Program-made: the position numbers and the translations under genes
Source of the DNA: Filomicrobium insigne
GTDB lineage: Bacteria; Pseudomonadota; Alphaproteobacteria; Rhizobiales; Hyphomicrobiaceae
Assembly (NCBI RefSeq): GCF_900104305.1
Contig: NZ_FNJC01000004.1
Span: 1-64,000 of the forward strand
Length of the DNA: 64,000 nt
Direction of reading: 5' to 3'
In this document: piece after piece, positions 17,909 through 26,242 of the stretch
How positions within the stretch are numbered: position 1 is the first letter of the stretch
How the letters are laid out: every line of letters begins with the position of its first letter
The notes under the pieces: generated by a model
Told to the model about the DNA's origin: nothing
Databases searched by the model: none
The model's input: only the letters and a program-made list of their open reading frames with translations

Positions 17909-19345
17909 TTAGAAATCACCATCGAAGCGATGAGGATCGGCTGGCGGCGGATCGCCGGGTGCCCACCAAGGCGCTGCATGATTCCCGCGCACCCACGCCT
18001 TCGTTACCTTCCCATGCTTGCGCAGCCCGCTATCTCTCTTCTCGAAACCGAGCCCTGCCATCGCAGCTCGCATGTGGGCATGGTGCTGCTTCGTGAGCTT
18101 GTTGATGTGCTCTGCACCGTTGATGCCCACCAGACGCCAAACATCGGCGGTCGCAATCTTCAGCGACCCTTCCGGCAGCTGACTGTCGATTGCCTCGGCC
18201 CACGGTCCGAAGTCCGTAGCTTCGCGCACGACGCCTTCCGCCGCCGCTTTCAATTCAGGTTCATCGAGCCATAGGTTCTCATTGGGCTCGGTCTGCACCG
18301 CCTCGGCCCATAGCTGATCCCGCGTGGTCGCGATTCCTGCGGGGTCCGCCTTGGAAACTTGGACGATCCAGAAGCGGCGGTTACCGGTGGGGTCGGACAG
18401 GTAGGCGCTCTCGTTTGTCGTGCCGAACAACACGAATTGCCGAGGCCTCGTTACAGGAAATCGCCCGTAAGCTAGGCGAGCACGATCATGCGTTGTGGTG
18501 ATGAATGACTTTACGCGGTTGGCATCCTGCTTGCCCATCCCATCTAGCTCCGCCATTTCAACAATCCAGATTCCAGACGTTTTCTCGATGGTCACCTTCG
18601 GGTCCGCACCAACCTCGAGCTGATCGGTGAACCATCCGGGATCAGGGCAGAGCGCTTTGATGGCGGACGACTTTCCTAAATCCTGCGCTCCCTGCAAAAC
18701 CAGCATATGGTCGAACTTGGCTCCTGGCTGCTTTACTCGGCGTACCGCGGCGCAAAGAATTTTCCGACCGATTGCGCGGTTTAGCGGCGTGTCATCTGCG
18801 CCGAAGTAGTCGATCAGCCACGCGTCGATTCGAGGCTTACCGTCCCATTTCAGGCTGCACAGATAGTCCAAAACCGGATGATAGGCATAACGTTCACCAA
18901 TGAGCCCTACGGCATCGACGATTTTGTCTTTCGCTGGTTCCTTCCCGTTGGACCCGTAGGCTACGGTAAATCGGATTTCCGCTAGTCGTTCATCAGACAT
19001 TGGGGTGACGTCATCCGGCGTGTGAAGCTCCAAATCGCCAGAAAGATCGTTCCGCCGAATTGTCCAATCTCGGTCACGGAGCCAAGCTTCCAGTTCAAAA
19101 TCGAACCGCTCAACGCCTAAAATTTGCGCCTTGGGTGCGGATGGCACCACCGGCGTCGATTCCCGTTTAGACGGAGTCTCAGAAACATCCCTGACCGGTT
19201 CCCTTAACGGCTCAGGCGGCACAGGACTAGCCCGCGGCAAATGCTGCTCAGCGGGCCCGAGAGCCTCGCCATAGTCGTCAAGGGACACTGGCGGCGGCAC
19301 GTCGTCGAGCCAGTCCGGCATTGCGTGCTCAGCCTCAGAAGTCAT
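17909..19345 (-). CDS. VapE-type (virulence-associated E) primase/helicase of a satellite element
   Basis: 478 residues. An N-terminal Pro-rich linker leads to the VapE P-loop core: MLVLQGAQDLGKSSAIKAL holds Walker A, IWIVEMAELDGM Walker B, and FVLFGTTNESAYLSDPTGNR the sensor region with the Arg finger. Such proteins replicate phage satellites and integrative elements. ATG 19345 (MTSEAEHAMP) is preceded by GGAG and overlaps the end of the upstream gene by 11 bp; the frame continues upstream but that part belongs to the neighbour. It is the last gene of the minus-strand run from the integrase. Confidence 0.88.
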   Translation of the reverse strand: MTSEAEHAMPDWLDDVPPPVSLDDYGEALGPAEQHLPRASPVPPEPLREPVRDVSETPSKRESTPVVPSAPKAQILGVERFDFELEAWLRDRDWTIRRNDLSGDLELHTPDDVTPMSDERLAEIRFTVAYGSNGKEPAKDKIVDAVGLIGERYAYHPVLDYLCSLKWDGKPRIDAWLIDYFGADDTPLNRAIGRKILCAAVRRVKQPGAKFDHMLVLQGAQDLGKSSAIKALCPDPGWFTDQLEVGADPKVTIEKTSGIWIVEMAELDGMGKQDANRVKSFITTTHDRARLAYGRFPVTRPRQFVLFGTTNESAYLSDPTGNRRFWIVQVSKADPAGIATTRDQLWAEAVQTEPNENLWLDEPELKAAAEGVVREATDFGPWAEAIDSQLPEGSLKIATADVWRLVGINGAEHINKLTKQHHAHMRAAMAGLGFEKRDSGLRKHGKVTKAWVRGNHAAPWWAPGDPPPADPHRFDGDF

Positions 19346-19760
19346 CCATCGGCTCCACACAGTCGGAAGCTTCCACACGGTCAACGGTCTGGGCCTTGCC
19401 GGAACCATGCTTCACTTCGAGCCGCTCGACATATTCAACTATGCGCCAGAAAAATCCCGCATCATGGGTGTCTCGATCCCCGTTGCAGTAACACCCAGGT
19501 TCCCACGGGGCCGCTGGATACGGCTTCATCACGGTCACGTTGCTCAAGCGTGTCCAGGTAACGCGCGCCCAGCGTTTATCAAGGACGACAAGACCCTCAT
19601 AGACCTTCAACAACATCGCACGTTCGTAAACGGAAAGCTCAACAGTGCTGTACAGACGATCCATACGCTCGGCGAGCTGCTCGAAATCATTTCCGTCGAG
19701 CGGTTTTCTCCAATCTCGTCCCGAAACTGATCGGGGAAATTTTGGAGTGAAATTAGACAT
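19335..19760 (-). CDS. Unknown protein of the first integrative element
   Basis: 141 residues from ATG 19760 (MSNFTPKFPRS), with GAGG upstream. It is mostly polar, with WxR-rich segments (DKRWARVTWTRLSNVTV) and PWEPGCYCNGDRDTHDAG, but no family is recognised. It overlaps the VapE-type gene by 11 bp and follows the AlpA-like gene by about 140 bp. Position between an AlpA-like regulator and a primase is usual for small accessory replication proteins in satellites; this is inference. Confidence 0.65.
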   Translation of the reverse strand: MSNFTPKFPRSVSGRDWRKPLDGNDFEQLAERMDRLYSTVELSVYERAMLLKVYEGLVVLDKRWARVTWTRLSNVTVMKPYPAAPWEPGCYCNGDRDTHDAGFFWRIVEYVERLEVKHGSGKAQTVDRVEASDCVEPMDDF

Positions 19761-19902
19761 TCTACCTCGCGGGATTGCGTGAGCGGCATATGCGGTATAT
19801 AAATCGCAACATCCCCATGTTGCGAAATTCAATTTCGAATTTCCGCCCGGTTGATTTCGATCAGCCAGGCTTTTCTTTTGCCCAGCCGTTTCGGATTTGG
19901 GG

Positions 19903-20193
19903 TCAAGCGACGTCGCGCGCAGCTTTGGCTTTTTCGATGACTTCGAGAATTTCGCTGCGTGGCCAGCGCGACATTGAACCGATTTTAATTGGCTTCCGTA
20001 CGGTGCCGTCCTTTACGCGACGCCAGAAAGTCGGAAGCGAGACTTCCAGTAGTGCAGCGGCTTCGCGATCTTTGAGCAGAGGATCGGGTGATGCAGTGCG
20101 GTCAATAATGCTTTGTTTCGCCTTTTCCATATTGGCGGCAGGCGCAATTGCTGAACTGTTGCGAAGATTTTCTAGGATTTCTGTCGTAGTCAT
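19903..20193 (-). CDS. AlpA-like HTH protein of the first integrative element
   Basis: 96 residues. The C-terminal half matches the AlpA/excisionase-type winged HTH: LLKDREAAALLEVSLPTFWRR, then KPIKIGSMSRWPRSEILE. These proteins bind element DNA and direct excision or activate the integrase gene. A 45-residue N-terminal extension without recognisable motif precedes it. It lies between the two unknown genes in the minus-strand run. Confidence 0.85.
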   Translation of the reverse strand: MTTTEILENLRNSSAIAPAANMEKAKQSIIDRTASPDPLLKDREAAALLEVSLPTFWRRVKDGTVRKPIKIGSMSRWPRSEILEVIEKAKAARDVA

Positions 20194-20306
20194 TGTTGTA
20201 GCCCTCGATTAGCAATTTCGATGGGCTGAATGGTGACTGATTTGAAATGAGGCTGCGATGATTTTGAGGGGCAAGCGATTTCAGAGATTGCTTGCCTCTT
20301 CTCACC

Positions 20307-20852
20307 TCAGTCGAAGCAGAATAGGCCGCACATGATCTCAGGCATTTCGCTATTTTTTAAACCTCGCTGTAATTGCATGCGAACCTGACGGATAGTCGAT
20401 GGGCCAATTGTAACGTTATTCGCTAGTGGCACATCAGAGGCTAGCTTTGCAGCTTCTTCGTCTGCTCTGGCAATGATTGAGGTTTTCCCGGAACGTTTGG
20501 CCTGTTCGATCAGGCTCAGCGAATGACGCGCGCCAAGGAACTTACGCGTCTCGCCTTCCTTGTCGGGCAGCGCCCGACGATCTCCGGAAATTGCTAATCC
20601 AAGGGGCAGGTCAGAAAGTTCCCCGGCTTCCGGTGCTTTGGCCTTCTGCATCATGCGCGCAACGAGGAATGCAACGCGGTGCGACGGCGTGTGACCGCGC
20701 CCTACCCAATCGCAATAGGGATCAGTGTTACCATCCTTTAGCCACGCTAAGATTGTGCGGTCACGAGCCTCGCGCAGATCATACCCAGCTCCAACAAAGA
20801 AATCGGCAATCACATCCCACGGCTGCTGGAAACCGTCTCCATTCTCGCTCAT
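20307..20852 (-). CDS. Unknown protein overlapping the integrase gene
   Basis: 181 residues, no family recognised. The N-terminus has DVIADFFVGAGYDLREARDR and a Trp/Cys-containing segment (DPYCDWVGRGHTPSHRVAF); the C-terminus ends IMCGLFCFD. Its ATG overlaps the integrase stop (ATGA at 20849-20852), so it is translated with the integrase. It may assist excision or regulate the element. Confidence 0.7.
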   Translation of the reverse strand: MSENGDGFQQPWDVIADFFVGAGYDLREARDRTILAWLKDGNTDPYCDWVGRGHTPSHRVAFLVARMMQKAKAPEAGELSDLPLGLAISGDRRALPDKEGETRKFLGARHSLSLIEQAKRSGKTSIIARADEEAAKLASDVPLANNVTIGPSTIRQVRMQLQRGLKNSEMPEIMCGLFCFD

Positions 20853-22084
20853 GCGCCAGCCCCAACCCGCAGAGGCACAACGTTGCTGATAGAGGCCTCC
20901 GTCTCGGACGCACCTTCATCCTTGGCGGTCGTCACGTAGTGCCCCCAGCGATCCAGGAGCCGCCGCCGCTCATCGAGGTAGTCGGTTCTTCGATATGCAT
21001 TGACAACTTCGCTACCGGTTTTGTGCGCGAGACATGCTTCGGCAATTTCATGTGGTGCTTCGGTGCATTCGGCCAGCCACGTCCTTAGAGCACTTCTGAA
21101 CCCATGCGGCCGGGCTTCCAACCCTCGGCGCTCCATGAACTTCGACATGGTCATGTCCGAGATAACGCCCGTGCGTGCGCTGGGAAACAGATAGCCGTCG
21201 CGGGCATGGCGTTTGCTCTTGTCGATAACGGCAAGCGCCCCAGGGCTCAGGGGCACCCGGAAGTCTTCGGCCTTGCCTTTGCGAGATTTCATAAGATCGG
21301 CAGGAACGGTCCACACGTCACCGTCAATGTGATCGATGTGCAGGAAGCGAAGAGGTCGAGATCGGACGCCGGTCAAGATCAGGAGACGCAACGCAAGGTG
21401 CGTCACCGAGGCATCATCAAGTGAGGCGTAGAAGGTCGGAACGTCTCGCCAAGGCAGCGCTGGGATGTGTTTAGGCTGATACTGAGATGCGCCGATCAGT
21501 GCTTTAGCTTTATCGACAACCTGAATGTCGACGTCGAGCCCGAGTGCGGCGGCGTGACGGACGATGATGTTGAGCCTGCCAAGGGCCTTTTCCATTGTCT
21601 CCCGCTTCGTATCCCGCAGTGGACGTAGCGTGTTGCGTATGTCCACCTGATCGAGGTCGGCCACCGGCACTTTGCCAAGTTTTGGTAGGACGTGGTGGGT
21701 GAGCGGCGACATCCACCGGCCTGCGCTTCCATCGCCCTTGAGCGTGGCTTTGATCGCCTCAAAGCAATCGTCGGCCACGTCCGCTAGGGTGTGCAGGTTC
21801 TTTTGTTGCTCGCGGCGCTGGCGTTCCCGTTCCTTGATCGGATCGTGGCCCGACCTCACAACGGCGCGCCACTTCTCGGCTTCATCGCGGGCTTCTTTTA
21901 GCGACACATCAGTGAACGACCCAAGCCCCATTTCGCGACGACGGCCATGTACGACGACCCGCAAAACCCATTTGCCAGTCCGACGGTCAGCCTTCACCAA
22001 CCAGAGACCTAGGCCGTCGGCATACTTGCCCGCAATGGCCTGCTTGACCATCACCGCCGACAACTTGTTCAGCTCACGCGCCAT
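20849..22084 (-). CDS. Tyrosine recombinase (P4-type integrase) of the first element
   Basis: 411 residues. The N-terminal DUF4102-type arm-binding domain reads YADGLGLWLVKADRRTGKW and EMGLGSFTDVSLKEARDEA. The catalytic domain has the first Arg in LTGVRSRPLRFL, the HxxR box HGFRSALRTW, LAHKTG and the nucleophile Tyr in VNAYRRTDYLDERR. It would integrate and excise the element. Oddly, there is no tRNA at either side, although this class often uses one. It is transcribed away from its own flank, leftwards through the element. Confidence 0.93.
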   Translation of the reverse strand: MARELNKLSAVMVKQAIAGKYADGLGLWLVKADRRTGKWVLRVVVHGRRREMGLGSFTDVSLKEARDEAEKWRAVVRSGHDPIKERERQRREQQKNLHTLADVADDCFEAIKATLKGDGSAGRWMSPLTHHVLPKLGKVPVADLDQVDIRNTLRPLRDTKRETMEKALGRLNIIVRHAAALGLDVDIQVVDKAKALIGASQYQPKHIPALPWRDVPTFYASLDDASVTHLALRLLILTGVRSRPLRFLHIDHIDGDVWTVPADLMKSRKGKAEDFRVPLSPGALAVIDKSKRHARDGYLFPSARTGVISDMTMSKFMERRGLEARPHGFRSALRTWLAECTEAPHEIAEACLAHKTGSEVVNAYRRTDYLDERRRLLDRWGHYVTTAKDEGASETEASISNVVPLRVGAGA

Positions 22085-22524
22085 TTCAGCCCCCCCATCA
22101 GTCCCCCCTTTTGATTTAGATGATTTGAGGTGGTCTGAAGATCATATGATACGGCATGTGTTTTGTAAACTAATGAATTTGTTGCGTTTTTCGCAACAAT
22201 AGGTGGCGGATGAGATTATCTGATCTGACGCGCTGATAGGCTGAAATGCAATTATGGTGCATCTCGACCGCACCATTTCTTACTTGCCATATTACATCGC
22301 CTGCAAAGCCCTGAACGGTGGCCTGGAAGAGCGTCTTTGCGCTTGCTACCCATGTGCTTTCTATCGAGGGGTACGGGTGCATGCGCCTCCCCCAGTTCTC
22401 TGCGATAAAAGTTCCAACGGCCGACATCAGGTTATGACAGGGGTCGGATAAGCTAGGCGGTATGTGGCATGCTTTTCGAAGCCAAGCACCGCCTCGGGCA
22501 ACCGCTAACGGCAACGAATGACCC
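22085..22524. other. Right flank of the first integrative element, no gene seen
   Basis: About 440 bp between the integrase start and the LysR gene. It holds a 10-bp palindrome ATCATATGAT at 22141-22150 and a perfect 8-bp hairpin (TTGTTGCG, loop TTTTT, CGCAACAA) at 22179-22199. Being close to the integrase start, these are candidate att or integrase-control sites. The junction with host DNA should lie here; no tRNA or other gene is recognised. Confidence 0.45.
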
Positions 22525-23445
22525 CTAGCTGTTTTTTTGCTGAGCCTTGCAAACACGTTCGTACTCGGCCGCCAGGAAGTCGATGAAGCTGCGCACGGAG
22601 GGCAGCAGGCCACGCCGCGACGGGAATACGGCGTGCACAATGCCACCTCGCGGCATCCATCCCGGCATGACATCGACGAGCTTGTCCGATGCAATGTGCG
22701 TGTCGACCACCATGGTCGGCAGCTTGACGACGCCAACACCTTCCAGGGCAGCATGAAGCAGCTGCGCCATGTCGTCGGTGACGAGACGTGGCTTATGCGT
22801 GACGCGCACCGATGCGCCGTCGGCGCCATGTAGCTCCCAAACGTGCTTTGGCAGCATCGGCCCAAGGTCGAGGCTCGGCTGGGCGCTAAGATCAGTCGGT
22901 ACCAGCGGCAGCGAAAATCCTCTCATCAGCTCAGGACTGGCCACTATGCGTTGCGGGCTCTCGCCGAGGTTTCGCATGACGAGATCGGAGGGCTCGAGCG
23001 GAGGAAAGCGCACACGCAATGCGATATCGATGCCCTCACCGATCACATCCACGCGGCGCGATGTAGATTCCAGCTCGATGGCAACGCGCGGGTTTGCCGC
23101 CATGTAGCGGGCGATCATCGGGCCAACTTCGAAGCAGACGAGGGCAGGAGGCGCGCTGACGCGGATCAGCCCTTGTGGCCCTGAACGCGAGCGCTCGATC
23201 GCCTCCTGGGCGGCTTCCGCCTCGACCAGCATGGCGACGCAATGCCGGTAATACTCCTGGCCGATCTCGGTGACGGTGAGCTTGCGGGTGGAGCGTTGCA
23301 GAAGACGTACGCCGAGACGTTGCTCGAGCTCCATGATGCGGCGGCTGAGCTTGGACCTGGGTATTCCGAGCGCACGGGCTGCGCTGGCGTAGCCGCTATG
23401 GTCCACCACCTGGACGAAGTAATAGAGGTCGTTGAGGTCCTGCAT
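22525..23445 (-). CDS. LysR family transcriptional regulator facing pirin
   Basis: 306 residues. The winged HTH occupies residues 1-60 (MQDLNDLYYFVQVVDHSGYA, then PRSKLSRRIMELEQRLGVRL), with a typical effector domain after it. It belongs to the group that often controls pirin or quinone-related genes. It is divergent from pirin, with 122 bp between starts, and a perfect 20-bp palindrome begins seven bases upstream of its ATG, placed to repress itself and affect pirin. Control of pirin and the YcaC-type gene is a strong inference from layout. Confidence 0.93.
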   Translation of the reverse strand: MQDLNDLYYFVQVVDHSGYASAARALGIPRSKLSRRIMELEQRLGVRLLQRSTRKLTVTEIGQEYYRHCVAMLVEAEAAQEAIERSRSGPQGLIRVSAPPALVCFEVGPMIARYMAANPRVAIELESTSRRVDVIGEGIDIALRVRFPPLEPSDLVMRNLGESPQRIVASPELMRGFSLPLVPTDLSAQPSLDLGPMLPKHVWELHGADGASVRVTHKPRLVTDDMAQLLHAALEGVGVVKLPTMVVDTHIASDKLVDVMPGWMPRGGIVHAVFPSRRGLLPSVRSFIDFLAAEYERVCKAQQKNS

Positions 23446-23451
23446 AAGTCA

Positions 23452-23471
23452 CTGTCCTAAATTTAGGACAG
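23452..23471. promoter_or_regulatory. Perfect 20-bp palindrome, likely LysR operator
   Basis: The arms CTGTCCTAAA and TTTAGGACAG are exactly complementary with no spacer, and inside them lies a T-N11-A core, the usual LysR box form. It starts seven bases from the LysR start codon and about 97 bp before pirin. Confidence 0.75.
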
Positions 23472-23567
23472 ACCGGTCAAGATCCGACGACTTCTCTTCT
23501 GACTGTTCCCAAGTATCTTCCTTTCAAACAGGTCAAACCTTTGCTTACCCCTGAAAGGAGGCAGACC

Positions 23568-24446
23568 ATGCGGCAGATCCTCGGAATTTACAGCGCCCCG
23601 CGCCAGCATTGGGTCGGCGACGGCTTCCCCGTCCGGTCCATGCTCTCGCATGGTGCGCAAGGCACCCACATCAGCCCATTCATCCTGCTCGACTACGCAG
23701 GGCCAACGACGTTTGCGCCAACCACCGAGCGGCGCGGCGTCGGCCAGCACCCGCATAAGGGCTTTGAGACGGTCACAATCGTCTATGAGGGCGAAGTCGA
23801 GCACCGCGACTCCACAGGTGCGGGCGGGGTCATCGGTCCCGGCGACGTGCAGTGGATGACGGCAGCTTCGGGCATCCTACACGAGGAGTACCATTCGCCG
23901 GCCTTTGCGAAGAAGGGCGGCAACTTCGAGATGGTACAGCTCTGGGTAAACCTGCCAGCCAAGAACAAGACGGCAAAGCCTGGATACCAGAATCTCCTCG
24001 ATGCCGACATTCCGGTGGTCGATCTGCCGAACGACGCCGGCAAGCTGCGAGTCATCGCGGGCAACTTCGCTAACGCGAAGGGTCCGGCGCGCACGTTCAC
24101 ACCAATCAACATCTGGGATGTGCGTCTCGCCCGCGACAAGACGGTGACGCTCGATGTCCCCGAGGGTCACACGCTTTCCGTCCTCGTGCTTTCCGGCATT
24201 GTGGAGGTCGATGGCCGCGAAATCGTGCGCGAAGCGCAGACGGTGATCCTTGGTCGCGATGGTGGCCGCATCACTATCGAAGCAAACGGTGACGCCAAGC
24301 TGTTGGTACTCACCGGTGAGCCGATCAAAGAGCCCGTGGTCGCACAGGGCCCGTTCGTCATGAACACGGTCGGCGAGATCAAGCAAGCTATGCTCGATTT
24401 CCAGAGCGGCAAGTTCGGCGAGATCCGCAACGCCGAGACGGCATGA
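23568..24446 (+). CDS. Pirin family protein
   Basis: 292 residues with two cupin domains. The metal site is in the N-terminal barrel: HPHKGFETVTIVYEGEVEHR supplies His and Glu, and later GILHEEYHS supplies further ligands. Bacterial pirins bind iron and some act as quercetinases or modulate central metabolism. ATG 23568 follows GAAAGGAGG; the longer frame from 23541 is less likely. Divergent from the LysR gene and followed by a terminator-like hairpin before the YcaC-type gene. Confidence 0.93.
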   Translation: MRQILGIYSAPRQHWVGDGFPVRSMLSHGAQGTHISPFILLDYAGPTTFAPTTERRGVGQHPHKGFETVTIVYEGEVEHRDSTGAGGVIGPGDVQWMTAASGILHEEYHSPAFAKKGGNFEMVQLWVNLPAKNKTAKPGYQNLLDADIPVVDLPNDAGKLRVIAGNFANAKGPARTFTPINIWDVRLARDKTVTLDVPEGHTLSVLVLSGIVEVDGREIVREAQTVILGRDGGRITIEANGDAKLLVLTGEPIKEPVVAQGPFVMNTVGEIKQAMLDFQSGKFGEIRNAETA

Positions 24447-24451
24447 CCGAG

Positions 24452-24486
24452 GCGGCTCCGGCTTGATGGCCGGAGCCGCTATTTTA
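24452..24486 (+). terminator. Rho-independent terminator or attenuator after pirin
   Basis: An 11-bp GC-rich stem, GCGGCTCCGGC (24452-24462) with GCCGGAGCCGC (24469-24479), has the loop TTGATG and is followed by TATTTTA. It lies between pirin and the YcaC-type gene and would lower read-through. Confidence 0.75.
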
Positions 24487-24546
24487 CGGCGCCGGTCGCG
24501 GCCCCGAACGCCAACCATCCCCCCTAAGTCCAAGGAAACGCCCATC

Positions 24547-25173
24547 ATGACCAAGCCCTATATTCGCCTCGACAAGAGCAACGCCGCCGTACTAATGGTC
24601 GATCATCAGGCCGGGCTGCTCTCGCTCGTGCGTGACATCGAGCCTGACAAGTTCAAGAACAATGTGCTGGCGCTCGCTGACGTCGCCGCCTACTTCAAGC
24701 TGCCGACTATCCTGACGACAAGCTTCGAGGACGGCCCTAACGGCGCGTTAGTGCCGGAGCTCAAGGAGAAGTTTCCGAAGGCCCCGTTCATCCCACGTCC
24801 CGGCCAGATCAATGCCTGGGACAACGAGGACTTCGTTAAGGAGGTGAAGGCGACGGGCAAGAACCAGCTGATCATCGCCGGCGTGGTGACGGAAGTGTGC
24901 GTTGCGTTTCCGGCCTTGTCGGCGCTTGAGGAAGGCTACGAGGTGTTCGTCGTCACCGACGCCTCGGGCACCTTCAACGAGATCACACGCCACTCGGCTT
25001 GGGACCGCATGTCAGCGGCCGGTGCGCAGCTCATGACTTGGTTCGGCGTCGCCTGCGAGTTGCATCGCGACTGGCGCAACGATGTCGAGGGGCTTGGCAC
25101 GTTGTTCTCGAACCACATTCCTGATTACCGTAACCTCATCACGACCTATACCGCGGTGAAAGAGAGTAAATAG
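24547..25173 (+). CDS. Isochorismatase-like cysteine hydrolase, YcaC type
   Basis: 208 residues of the isochorismatase-like fold. The catalytic triad is Asp in VLMVDHQAGL, Lys in VKATGKNQLIIAG, and Cys in GVVTEVCVAFPALSA, with the cis-peptide before the Cys region typical of the family. The YcaC subgroup has DHQAGL and no lid domain; its substrate is unknown. ATG 24547 lies after AAGGAAA. It shares orientation with pirin, and together they resemble LysR-pirin-ycaC clusters seen in many proteobacteria. Confidence 0.92.
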   Translation: MTKPYIRLDKSNAAVLMVDHQAGLLSLVRDIEPDKFKNNVLALADVAAYFKLPTILTTSFEDGPNGALVPELKEKFPKAPFIPRPGQINAWDNEDFVKEVKATGKNQLIIAGVVTEVCVAFPALSALEEGYEVFVVTDASGTFNEITRHSAWDRMSAAGAQLMTWFGVACELHRDWRNDVEGLGTLFSNHIPDYRNLITTYTAVKESK

Positions 25174-25225
25174 ACCGGGAGAGCACCGCTGCTAAACTCT
25201 GGGTAACGGCACTATCGAGTGTCAT

Positions 25226-25258
25226 CGGCCTACAAGCAGTATGTCTGCTTGTAGGCCG
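25226..25258. repeat. Perfect 14-bp stem-loop between converging genes
   Basis: CGGCCTACAAGCAG (25226-25239), loop TATGT, CTGCTTGTAGGCCG (25245-25258). It lies between the ends of the YcaC-type gene and the phosphopantetheinyl transferase. There is no T-run, so it may be a rho-assisted bidirectional end or a small dispersed repeat. The rest of the gap 25174-25456 shows nothing I can name. Confidence 0.65.
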
Positions 25259-25456
25259 TCGCAGACGATCCTGCGGTCTTCGTGGAGCCAATTCGGTGAG
25301 GCGGCGGTCACCGGCGCGTTGCCGAACGTCGGCGAGACATGGTTGCGTGAACGGCGAACACCCATCGGCCTGCACTACCATCGCGCTAGAGCTTGGCGTT
25401 GATCGTTTCAGAGCAGTGGTCGGTCACATCAGACAGGTTGTCGTCCTTATTGTTCG

Positions 25457-26185
25457 CTAGCGGCTGACAGCTTGTTGTTCAGTTATGATCCGCAGACGTG
25501 GGGCGGGGGCGCCGTTTGTTTTTAGGGCGATGGCGCCGGCAAAGCCAGGAGCCGGGGCTAAGTCGATGAAAGCCCATTTATCCGGAGCCTCTGCGTCATC
25601 AGCCATCCAGGTCAGGCCAGCGGGTTCGTTTTCCCGGAATGTTACACTGAAGCTTTTCAAGGGCTGACGCATTCCTTCGCCGAGCGCCTTGATAAACGCT
25701 TCCTTTCGCGTCCAGCAGCGAAAAAAAGCATCCTGCCAAGCATCTTCTTCCAACTCGGCTAATCCTGCGATCTCAGGCGCTGAGAAATAGCGTTCAGGTA
25801 AGTTGGGACGGACCGCGCGCACGCGCTCGATATCGACACCAACGTCGAACTGCGTTGAGACAGCGATAGCTGCGAGGTGTCTAGAGTGGCTAAGATTGAA
25901 CGAGATTGATGCGGGATCCCTCAAGTACGGCTTGCCATGCTCTCCGTAGCGAAATTGGATTTGCTGGGGCGAGATTGACGCGTAGCCGCTTAGGATTTCG
26001 CGTAGGCGGCCACGGCTGACGACATAGCGATGGCGATCCTGCGGATCGAGGAACCGCGCGCTTCGCTCAAGCTCTTCGGTCGAAAGGTGGGCTGCGAGTT
26101 GTGAATGCTCGTTTTGATCAGGGATGTCGCGGGAGAACAGCCAAAGATCAATGAAGCTATCGTCCGCTTGGTGAGCGCTGGGCAT
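25457..26185 (-). CDS. 4'-phosphopantetheinyl transferase, Sfp type
   Basis: 242 residues. Transfers phosphopantetheine from CoA to carrier proteins. The first magnesium motif is FDVGVDIERVRAV and the second is FFRCWTRKEAFIKALGEG, preceded by SFNLSHSRHLAAIAVS. The full length and two-domain form match Sfp/Gsp rather than AcpS. It is the last gene of a minus-strand run behind two polysaccharide deacetylases. No polyketide or peptide synthetase lies in the window, so its carrier protein is elsewhere. Confidence 0.92.
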   Translation of the reverse strand: MPSAHQADDSFIDLWLFSRDIPDQNEHSQLAAHLSTEELERSARFLDPQDRHRYVVSRGRLREILSGYASISPQQIQFRYGEHGKPYLRDPASISFNLSHSRHLAAIAVSTQFDVGVDIERVRAVRPNLPERYFSAPEIAGLAELEEDAWQDAFFRCWTRKEAFIKALGEGMRQPLKSFSVTFRENEPAGLTWMADDAEAPDKWAFIDLAPAPGFAGAIALKTNGAPAPRLRIITEQQAVSR

Positions 26186-26242
26186 TTTGTGTGGCTCTGT
26201 CTCATGCCGTACGGAGAGTAACCCGGCGGTGCCGTGGTTCCG

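Noticed and set aside
17118-22270. CGC(A/G)CCATTT similarity on both sides of the first element as att repeats
   Set aside because: Too short and imperfect to be a core direct repeat.
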